Origin: Nitrospirota bacterium
GTDB taxonomy: Bacteria; Nitrospirota; Thermodesulfovibrionia; Thermodesulfovibrionales; UBA1546
Direction: 5' to 3'
NCBI GenBank assembly: GCA_004298625.1
Contig: SCSY01000180.1
Span: forward strand, 1 to 19,181
DNA: 19,181 bases
Shown: in pieces, positions 14,055 to 19,181 of the stretch
Numbering within the stretch: position 1 is the first letter of the stretch
How the letters are laid out: each line of letters opens with the position of its first letter
Notes under the pieces: model-generated
The model's database searches: none
The model's input: the letters and a program-made list of their open reading frames with translations, nothing else
What the model was told of the DNA's origin: nothing
Translations under genes and position numbers: made by a program

Positions 14055-15179
14055 ATGGGCATCAAGATAAAAGAATTAAAAATTGGAGATTTGACGGCGA
14101 GGCTTCCCATAATTCAGGGTGGAATGGGAGTTGGAATTTCTCTGGCAGGCTTGGCCTCCGCAGTAGCAAATCAAGGCGCTATAGGAGTTATTTCAGCATC
14201 AGGCATCGGACTTTTTGAGCCTGATGGCGCTACGAATTATCTCGAGGCAAATATCAGGGCCTTAAGGAAAGAGATTCGGAAGGCCAGGGAATTAACCAAA
14301 GGGATTCTCGGCTTGAATATACTGGTGGCGTCATCAAATTTTGATGATATGGCAAGGACTGCCGTCGAGGAAGGGATAGATATTATTTTTTCCGGCGCCG
14401 GTCTTCCTCTTAACCTCCCGCAGTTCCTGACCCAAGGCAAAAAGACAAAATTGGTACCTATAGTTTCTTCTGCAAGGGCCGCAAGAATTATTATTAAGAA
14501 GTGGAAAGAAAAATACGATTATATACCCGATGCCCTCGTAGTAGAAGGTCCGATGGCCGGAGGGCATCTCGGTTTCAAGCTGGAACAGATTAACGCGCCT
14601 GAGTATTCGCTGGAAAACCTGGTTGCAGAAGTAATTAAAGAGGTAAGAATATTCGAAGAGAAGTATAAAAAACCTATTCCGGTAATTGCCGCAGGGGGCA
14701 TATATACAGGGGCGGACATGTATAAATTTCTGCAAATGGGCGCTGCCGGAGTGCAGATGGCGACGCGTTTTGTTACCACTTTTGAATGCGATGCTTCGCC
14801 GGACTTTAAGCAGACTTATATTGACGCCGGAAAAGACGATATTGTGATTATCAAAAGCCCTGTCGGCATGCCGGGAAGGGCGATCAGAAACAAATTTATT
14901 GACGACGTCAATAAAGGCGAGAGAAAACCGTTTAAATGCCCTTACCACTGCATCATAACCTGTGATTATAAAAACAGCCCCTATTGCATTGCGCTTGCCT
15001 TGATGAGCGCACAAAAGGGCAATCTGAAAAACGGATTTGCCTTTGCCGGCGAGAATGCCAGCAGAGCGGAAAAAATTATTTCTGTTAAAGAATTAATGAA
15101 ATCCTTGATGGAAGAATATGAGGAAGCAGTTAATAAAGATAAAGGTAATAGCCGGCGCAAAGAAAAAGCAAATTATTGA
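14055..15179 (+). CDS. Nitronate monooxygenase-like FMN protein (2-nitropropane dioxygenase / FabK superfamily)
   Basis: This is a TIM-barrel flavoprotein of the nitronate monooxygenase family (374 residues). Characterised members oxidise alkyl nitronates, while relatives such as FabK reduce enoyl-ACP; the substrate here is unknown. FMN-binding features are PIIQGGMGVGIS (18-29), GAIGVIS (41-47), ILVASSNF (89-96), EGPMAGGHLGF (164-174, with H171 at the place of the catalytic histidine) and PVIAAGGIYTGADMYKFLQMGA (209-230) followed by QMATRFV. Near the C-terminus a cysteine cluster, C295-x3-C299-x3-C303-x7-C311, is followed by a NGFAFAGENA motif. I recall this arrangement from a subgroup of related proteins in anaerobes. 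No clear ribosome binding site precedes the ATG. The 3' end overlaps the DUF167 gene by 62 nt. Confidence 0.85.
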   Translation: MGIKIKELKIGDLTARLPIIQGGMGVGISLAGLASAVANQGAIGVISASGIGLFEPDGATNYLEANIRALRKEIRKARELTKGILGLNILVASSNFDDMARTAVEEGIDIIFSGAGLPLNLPQFLTQGKKTKLVPIVSSARAARIIIKKWKEKYDYIPDALVVEGPMAGGHLGFKLEQINAPEYSLENLVAEVIKEVRIFEEKYKKPIPVIAAGGIYTGADMYKFLQMGAAGVQMATRFVTTFECDASPDFKQTYIDAGKDDIVIIKSPVGMPGRAIRNKFIDDVNKGERKPFKCPYHCIITCDYKNSPYCIALALMSAQKGNLKNGFAFAGENASRAEKIISVKELMKSLMEEYEEAVNKDKGNSRRKEKANY

Positions 15180-15396
15180 AAGCGACGGCATTCTTAAGGT
15201 CTACGTAAATGCCCCCGCAGTTGATGAAAAGGCCAACAAGGCAGTAATAGAAATTCTCTCAGAGCATTTCAATGTCCGGAAAAGAGCTGTCAAGATCATC
15301 CGTGGCGAGAAGACAAGAGAGAAGGTTGTGGAGGTTATTTCCCTTCCGGCTCGATATGCACCACAATGTCAACAACAGCAGGGAAGGTTGCCTTAA
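15118..15396 (+). CDS. DUF167 (YggU-like) small protein
   Basis: This 92-residue protein matches the DUF167/YggU family, small alpha-beta proteins of unknown role. The family pattern is clear: KIKVIAGAKKKQIIE, LKVYVNAPAVDEKANKAVIEIL, a histidine-phenylalanine (EHFNV) and IIRGEKTREKVVEV. The match ends near residue 75. The last 16 residues or so (from about LPARYAPQ) are not family-like and come from sequence antisense to the end of the cation efflux gene. The ATG at 15118 lies in the preceding gene (62-nt overlap) and gives the expected N-terminus, with GGAAG just upstream. Translation is probably coupled. A frameshifted or lost stop may explain the tail. Confidence 0.85.
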   Translation: MRKQLIKIKVIAGAKKKQIIESDGILKVYVNAPAVDEKANKAVIEILSEHFNVRKRAVKIIRGEKTREKVVEVISLPARYAPQCQQQQGRLP

Positions 15397-16213
15397 TTTT
15401 TTCTTCAAGAGCATCGGCTATCTCATGAGCCTTTTCAATAGGCATCTTGGGGTCTACAAGGCAGTGCATGTCAAGATAGATAGAATGCTCTGTTCCCCTT
15501 GTCCTTATCTCATGACATCCCTTTACTCCTTCGACAGTTTTAATAACCCGCTCAAGGGCAACTTTATCTATGCAGACCGTGTCAACTAAAACATCGGATG
15601 CCTTTTTAAGAATGTCATAGCCTATTCTCGCTATAAAAACCGCTATTACAACACCGGCAAGCGCATCGGCATAGCTGAAACCCAGCTTTGTGATTATAAG
15701 ACTTGTAATGACGCCGGCAGAGGCTAATATGTCGCTCTTTGTGTGCATTGCATCAGCTACAAGGAATTCACTTTTAAGCTCGACTCCTTTTCTTCTTTCA
15801 AATATAGTAACGAATATATTTACAGCCGTTGTCAGGAGCATTACGGCAAAGCTCGTTGCCGTGACCTCTGTTTTATGGTATTCAACGAGCGAATGATAAA
15901 CCTGTTTAAGAATCTGGAAACAGGTAGCGAATATCATTACGGCTATGATGATGGTGAACAGGGTTTCGTATTTTTTGTGGCCGTAAGGGTGATCTTCATC
16001 AGGAGGATGAGACGCTATCCAGATTCCAATCAGACCGATTACGTTTGAGGCGCCGTCAAAAAAAGAATGAAAGCCGTCTGACGTCATCGCAATGGAATTG
16101 CTGATATAGCCATAGACGACCTTTGCAAGAGCAACGCCGGAATTGAGGACAAGCGTATAAAGAAGAACCCTTCTTATCTGCTGCGCATTATTTACCGGAG
16201 CAATAACTCCCAT
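15335..16213 (-). CDS. Cation diffusion facilitator family transporter
   Basis: This is an inner membrane proton-coupled exporter of divalent metal ions (292 residues). Six membrane segments are visible in the first 215 residues or so. A cytoplasmic ferredoxin-like domain follows, with VKGCHEIRTRGTEHSIYLDMHCLVDP and the end VDIVVHIEP. Metal-site motifs are SDGFHSFFD in segment 2 (H49, D53) and DAMHTKSD in segment 5 (H157, D161). This HD/HD pattern is typical of zinc-type members rather than the DxxxD pattern of manganese types. The loop PDEDHPYGHKKYE (71-83) is characteristic. It is last in folD-tgt-CDF, its ATG lying 22 nt inside tgt. A GGGGG run is 13 nt upstream, a poor spacing. The 3' end overlaps DUF167 convergently. 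Zinc specificity is inferred. Confidence 0.92.
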   Translation of the reverse strand: MGVIAPVNNAQQIRRVLLYTLVLNSGVALAKVVYGYISNSIAMTSDGFHSFFDGASNVIGLIGIWIASHPPDEDHPYGHKKYETLFTIIIAVMIFATCFQILKQVYHSLVEYHKTEVTATSFAVMLLTTAVNIFVTIFERRKGVELKSEFLVADAMHTKSDILASAGVITSLIITKLGFSYADALAGVVIAVFIARIGYDILKKASDVLVDTVCIDKVALERVIKTVEGVKGCHEIRTRGTEHSIYLDMHCLVDPKMPIEKAHEIADALEEKIKATFPAVVDIVVHIEPEGK

Positions 16214-17301
16214 TTCTTTTTAAAATCCCCCAGGTTTTTTCTTTTTATAGCATCCCTCATTTTTTTAAAAAAGTCGAGATAAAAATAAAGATTGTGCAAT
16301 GTATTTAATCTCATCGAGAGTATCTCCTTTGACATGAAGAGATGCCTTAGATACGCCCTCGAAAAATTTCTGCATGTATAGCAGCCGCAGTTTTCATCCA
16401 ATGGAGAATTATCGGCTTTATATTCAGTCCGCTTTATGCTTATCCTTCCGGCGCTCGTAAAGAGCGTGCCGTTCCTTGCATTCCTTGTCGGCATTACGCA
16501 GTCAAACATGTCAAAACCGGCCTCGACTGCAGCGAGCATATCATTCGGGTCACCGACGCCCATGAGATAACGCGGCTTGTCATCCGGCATCAAGGGCGCT
16601 ATAAAGTTTATTATTTCATACATCTCCTCTTTCGGTTCGCCTACACTCAGTCCTCCTGCTGCATACCCGTCAAAACCTATTTCACCAAGTTCTTCAAGGC
16701 TTCTTTTACGCAGGTCTTTATAAACTCCGCCCTGAATAATTCCAAAAAGAGCTTGAGAGCTATTAGCTGAGAGCTGACAGCTGACAGCTTCCTTACACCT
16801 TCTCGCCCATTTCGTTGTCAGCTCAAGCGATTTCACAGCATATTCATAAGAAGCAGGATAAGGCGTGCATTCATCAAATGCCATGCAGATGTCGGAGCCT
16901 AATGCCGATTGAATCTCCATTGCTTTTTCAGGGCCTATGAAATGCATCGAGCCGTCAAGATGAGACCTGAACTGAACGCCGTCGGCGCCGATAGTTCTTA
17001 ATGCAGAGAGACTGAAGACCTGAAAACCGCCGCTGTCAGTGAGTATCGGCCTCTCCCAGTTCATGAATTTATGGAGGCCGCCGAGATTTTTAATAATCTC
17101 ATGCCCCGGCCTGAGATAAAGGTGATATGTGTTGCAGAGGATTATCTCGGCGCCGATTTCCTTCATTTCATCAGGAGACATTGCCTTTACAGTCGCCTGC
17201 GTGCCCACAGGCATAAATGCGGGCGTGTTTATCTCGCCGCGATTTGTAGTTATGATTCCGGATCTGGCGCTGTTGTCTTTGGCAGATAACTCAAATTTCA
17301 T
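16192..17301 (-). CDS. tgt: Queuine tRNA-ribosyltransferase (tRNA-guanine transglycosylase)
   Basis: Tgt exchanges guanine 34 in the anticodon of GUN tRNAs for preQ1, leading to queuosine. The 369 residues show MPVGTQATVKAM (30-41), LTDSGGFQVFSL (87-98, D89 the general acid/base), FDECTPYP (142-149), LFGIIQGG (185-192), GGLSVGEP (216-223), MFDCVMPTRNARNG (265-278, nucleophile D267) and the zinc site C305-x-C307-xx-C310 with H336. From the nucleophile onward the numbering is +3 relative to E. coli Tgt. The extra residues fit a heptamer array at 170-184 (KEAVSCQLSANSSQA) that replaces the usual loop before ALFGIIQG. Its ATG directly abuts the folD TGA (TGAATG), so translation is probably coupled. 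Catalytic residues are intact. Confidence 0.96.
   Translation of the reverse strand: MKFELSAKDNSARSGIITTNRGEINTPAFMPVGTQATVKAMSPDEMKEIGAEIILCNTYHLYLRPGHEIIKNLGGLHKFMNWERPILTDSGGFQVFSLSALRTIGADGVQFRSHLDGSMHFIGPEKAMEIQSALGSDICMAFDECTPYPASYEYAVKSLELTTKWARRCKEAVSCQLSANSSQALFGIIQGGVYKDLRKRSLEELGEIGFDGYAAGGLSVGEPKEEMYEIINFIAPLMPDDKPRYLMGVGDPNDMLAAVEAGFDMFDCVMPTRNARNGTLFTSAGRISIKRTEYKADNSPLDENCGCYTCRNFSRAYLRHLFMSKEILSMRLNTLHNLYFYLDFFKKMRDAIKRKNLGDFKKKWELLLR
16750..16792. repeat. AGCTnnn heptamer array inside tgt
   Basis: On the plus strand AGCT recurs at 16750, 16758, 16765, 16772, 16779 and 16786: one 8-nt step, then strict 7-nt steps. In the tgt reading direction the units are AGCTGTC, AGCTGTC, AGCTCTC, AGCTAAT and AGCTCTCA. 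They encode AVSCQLSANSSQA, sharing the SxQLSA peptide with the RecJ array. Confidence 0.92.
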
Positions 17302-18240
17302 TCACATCATCAGAGGGCTTTTGAGAAGCTCGCTTCGCTTTGCCGACATCATTGTATTTTCAAGAAGCATTGCTATTGTCACAGGCCCGACGCCTCCGGG
17401 CACAGGGGTTATCAGAGAAACCTTATCTTTTACGGAATCAAAAGCAATGTCGCCGACAATCCTGCCGTCAGGAAGAACCTTTATCCCTATATCAACTATA
17501 ACAACTCCGTCCTTGACCATATCTCCTTTTATAAGCCCAGGTCGGCCTGTTGCAGTGCAGAGGATATCCGCCTGCTTTGTCAGCTCCGGAAGATTCTTTG
17601 TCTCTCTATGGCAGACAGTCACAGTCGCCTCTTTTGCCAATAACATCAAAGACAGAGGCTTTCCAACAGCAAGGCTTTTGCTTATTACAACGACATGTTT
17701 GCCCTTCAGTTCAACGCCGTAGTATTCAAGAAATCTTATCACGCCATAAGGAGTGCAAGGGATGAAGCTCGACATATACGGCAATAATTTTCTGCTTGCA
17801 AGCCCTTCGGCCTCGTTCCCTTTGAAAAGCTGGAAAGTGGATTCCTCGGCAGCAAGCCTTCCGATTGATATTGCGCCGAGACCGTCAACATCCTTTTCAG
17901 GGGCGATGGAATTTATGATCCTCCTTGCGTTTATCCTTTTCGGCAGGGGAAGGAATAGCATAATCCCATTTACGCGTTCATCGGTATTCAAGGACTGCAC
18001 TGTATTTAAAAGCTCATTTGTCGAGACAGCGCCGGAAAGCTTGTGCCTGTAGACGGTGATGCCCACATGTTTTGACGCCTTCGTTATTGCGAGAAAATAC
18101 TGTTCGGATGCAGGGTCATCTCCAGCGAGCACAACTGAAAGCCCGACATCGAATCCGCGCTCGTTTAGTTTTAACACTTCCTTTCTGACTGCATTTTTTA
18201 TATCTTCAGCAAGCTTTTTCCCGTCCATTATCTTTGGCAT
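17302..18240 (-). CDS. folD: FolD-family methylenetetrahydrofolate dehydrogenase with altered cyclohydrolase site
   Basis: FolD normally interconverts 5,10-methylene-, methenyl- and 10-formyl-tetrahydrofolate. The 312-residue protein aligns end to end: VVLAGDDPASEQY (36-48), PEKDVDG (114-120), PCTPYGVIRFLEYYG (161-175), GKPLSLMLL (193-201), ATVTVCH (205-211), VDIGI (249-253) and TPVPGGVGPVTIAMLLENT (278-296). Two of the three catalytic cyclohydrolase residues are missing. The lysine four after the tyrosine (Y-x-x-x-K) is I52, and the glutamine of the V-Q-L-P-L-P motif is F97. The tyrosine Y48 and the aspartate of KDVDG remain. The NADP loop GRS reads SKS, and FHPYNVGRL reads LGAISIGRL. It may be a dehydrogenase-only or repurposed member. 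GAGGTGA (18245-18251, minus strand) precedes the ATG. Confidence 0.88.
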   Translation of the reverse strand: MPKIMDGKKLAEDIKNAVRKEVLKLNERGFDVGLSVVLAGDDPASEQYFLAITKASKHVGITVYRHKLSGAVSTNELLNTVQSLNTDERVNGIMLFLPLPKRINARRIINSIAPEKDVDGLGAISIGRLAAEESTFQLFKGNEAEGLASRKLLPYMSSFIPCTPYGVIRFLEYYGVELKGKHVVVISKSLAVGKPLSLMLLAKEATVTVCHRETKNLPELTKQADILCTATGRPGLIKGDMVKDGVVIVDIGIKVLPDGRIVGDIAFDSVKDKVSLITPVPGGVGPVTIAMLLENTMMSAKRSELLKSPLMM

Positions 18241-18270
18241 ATTCTCACCTCGCCTTTGAAAATCGCTTAT

Positions 18271-18299
18271 AGTTTACCATTGAAAATATGCATTGACAA
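18271..18299 (-). promoter_or_regulatory. Putative promoter of folD-tgt-CDF
   Basis: On the minus strand TTGTCA (18299-18294) and TAAACT (18276-18271) are separated by exactly 17 nt, with TGG just before the -10 giving an extended -10 match. A start near 18264 leaves a leader of about 24 nt that carries GAGGTGA. Confidence 0.55.
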
Positions 18300-18374
18300 C
18301 AAGGAAAATTAACGATGTAAGATTTCCGAATCCGGTTAGACATTGTTATCGCTGAATTCGGCCATTCTTCATTA

Positions 18375-18404
18375 TTGCAGTTTTTAAGTGTTGTAGTGTA
18401 AGAT
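18375..18404 (+). promoter_or_regulatory. Putative promoter of the DUF3047 gene
   Basis: TTGCAG (18375-18380) and TAAGAT (18399-18404) are 18 nt apart. Transcription would begin within a base or two of the ATG at 18412, and no ribosome binding site is visible, suggesting a leaderless message. An alternative pair, TTGACA (18293-18298) with TAAGAT (18318-18323), has a 19-nt spacing. Confidence 0.35.
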
Positions 18405-18411
18405 TTTTTAT

Positions 18412-19080
18412 ATGCGATTAATTCGCCTGTCAAAGAGAGCATGTCTGTGCATTTTGTGTTTCACCTTTCTTGCCGGTTCTGCCGTCCCGGTCTCTGATAA
18501 TATTGTAATCGCGGACTTTTCTTCCGGCGTTGATGCGAAAGGGATTCCTCAGGGATGGAAGCTTAAGGAAAAATCCGGCGAGGCTGTTTTTAAGCTCGTA
18601 AAAAACAGCGACCTTAATGCCTTGTGGATGCGAAGCGATGATACATCCTTCTCGATACAGAAAGAGGCTGATGTGGATCTGAAGCAGTATCCGGTCCTCA
18701 CATGGAAGTGGAAAGTTATAGAACTTCCAAAGGGCGGAGACTTTAGAAAATCAAAGACCGATGATCAGGCTGCGCAGCTTTTTCTTGCGTTTTCAAAGAC
18801 CAGGGCGATAGTTTATATATGGGATACGAGCGCTCCCCAGGGCACAATCGGCAATGCCGCCTCGCCGCCGCTTATGAAAATAAGGGCTGTTGTCGTGCGC
18901 TCGGGATCAGCGGATATCGGCAGGTGGATATCCGAAAGCAGAAATGTTTATGAGGACTATAAAAAGATATTTAATGAAGAGCCGCCTCCGGTTAAGGGCG
19001 TGAGAATACAGATAAATTCCCAGCATACAGGGACATCCGCCGAGAGCTGTTTTGCGGATGTGGTGTTTAAAAGGCAATGA
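18412..19080 (+). CDS. DUF3047 family secreted protein
   Basis: This 222-residue protein is probably exported and of unknown function. A basic start (MRLIRLSKR) and a hydrophobic core at about 10-22 end at AGSA, giving a likely signal peptidase I site after A24. The mature part looks beta-rich, with IADFSSGVDAKGIPQGWKL, YPVLTWKWKVIELPKG, DDQAAQLFLAF, AIVYIWD, ESRNVYEDYKKIFNEEPPPVKGVRIQINSQHT and a C-terminal ADVVFK. This series matches what I know of the DUF3047 family. It is transcribed divergently from folD. Its TGA overlaps the ATG of the pyrE-like gene (ATGA), so the two are probably translationally coupled although no shared function is evident. Confidence 0.8.
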   Translation: MRLIRLSKRACLCILCFTFLAGSAVPVSDNIVIADFSSGVDAKGIPQGWKLKEKSGEAVFKLVKNSDLNALWMRSDDTSFSIQKEADVDLKQYPVLTWKWKVIELPKGGDFRKSKTDDQAAQLFLAFSKTRAIVYIWDTSAPQGTIGNAASPPLMKIRAVVVRSGSADIGRWISESRNVYEDYKKIFNEEPPPVKGVRIQINSQHTGTSAESCFADVVFKRQ

Positions 19081-19181
19081 TTGATATGAAAAAACGACTG
19101 GTTGAACTTATTTTTCAAAGGGCGTTTAAATACAGCGAAGAGCCGACATTCAGGCTCGTCTCAGGCAGGATGTCGAATTAT
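19077..19181 (+). CDS. pyrE: Orotate phosphoribosyltransferase, N-terminal fragment (cut by window end)
   Basis: Thirty-five codons are visible before the right edge. They read KKRLVELIFQRAFKYSEEP then TFRLVSGRMSNY. The AFKYSEEP-x-F-x-L-x-SGR-x-SNY pattern matches the N-terminus of one PyrE subgroup, where SGR-x-S-x-Y leads into the orotate/PRPP-binding fold. PyrE makes orotidine 5'-phosphate from orotate and PRPP in pyrimidine synthesis. The start may be ATG 19077, overlapping the upstream stop as ATGA, or ATG 19086. The call rests on a short stretch. Confidence 0.75.
   Translation, partial: MIDMKKRLVELIFQRAFKYSEEPTFRLVSGRMSNY

Larger units (their letters stand above)
18241..18411. other. 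Divergent spacer between folD and the DUF3047 gene
   Basis: This 171-nt spacer is AT-rich. It carries the minus-strand folD promoter candidate and ribosome binding site at its left end, and a plus-strand promoter candidate at its right end. The sequence TGTAAGATTT occurs twice (starting at 18316 and 18397). I see no RNA gene. Confidence 0.5.

Noticed and set aside
14051..14056. TATAAT before the nitronate monooxygenase-like gene as a promoter -10
   Set aside because: It overlaps the ATG, so transcription would begin inside the gene; probably AT-rich coincidence.
14334..15014. 226-codon minus-strand open frame opposite the nitronate monooxygenase-like gene
   Set aside because: It is fully antisense to a well-conserved flavoprotein, and its composition (rich in F, Y, C, R) is not protein-like.
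17302..18240. FolD substitutions as decay of a pseudogene
   Set aside because: The frame is intact over the full family length, other motifs are preserved, and it has a strong ribosome binding site and promoter candidate.
18326..18360. CCGAAT...ATTCGG inverted repeat as an operator
   Set aside because: It has only 6-bp arms with a 23-nt loop and no extension; expected by chance.

Overview
The window is a gene-dense, roughly 45% GC bacterial chromosome segment made almost entirely of housekeeping genes. Protein style (YajC/SecD/SecF, a bifunctional Rel, a Thermotoga/Bacillus-type DAHP synthase, a cysteine-bearing nitronate monooxygenase-like protein, a DUF401 permease) suggests a Gram-negative anaerobe of the Nitrospirota/Thermodesulfovibrio or deltaproteobacterial kind. 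That placement is an inference from family resemblance, not a search result.

Layout, left to right. (1) 1-1148: DUF401-type membrane permease, cut by the left edge, then a 253-nt spacer with two C/G-rich hairpin repeats and a promoter-like site. (2) 1402-4378: yajC-secD-secF, the accessory part of the Sec translocon. (3) 4545-8492: recJ (ssDNA exonuclease) and a bifunctional (p)ppGpp synthetase/hydrolase, separated by an inverted array of heptamers. (4) 8577-13971: an aromatic amino acid cluster, pheA-hisC-aroF-tyrA-aroA, probably driven from a promoter just before pheA. It holds the first step (DAHP synthase), the sixth step (EPSP synthase), chorismate mutase, and both branch enzymes to phenylalanine and tyrosine, with a HisC-type aminotransferase suited to the last transamination. 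(5) 14055-15396: nitronate monooxygenase-like flavoprotein and a small DUF167 protein. (6) 18240-15335 on the minus strand: folD-tgt-cation efflux gene, tightly packed and meeting DUF167 tail to tail with a 62-nt overlap. (7) 18412-19181: a secreted DUF3047 protein whose stop overlaps the start of a pyrE-like gene cut by the right edge.

Two things stand out. First, the window is peppered with short arrays of degenerate 7-nt units (AGCTnnn, AGCGnnn/CGCTnnn, CCCCAAT, AAAAGTT, and a looser AGTG class with 6-7-nt spacing). They lie in spacers, but also in frame inside recJ (three separate arrays) and tgt, and across the stop codon of hisC. The same SSQLSA/SCQLSA-like peptide therefore appears in the unrelated RecJ and Tgt proteins. 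Second, the FolD protein lacks the cyclohydrolase lysine (Ile at that position) and the glutamine of the VQLPLP motif (Phe), so it may not be the usual bifunctional enzyme.

No rRNA, tRNA, CRISPR array, transposase or phage gene was recognised. No gene-free stretch exceeds about 255 nt.
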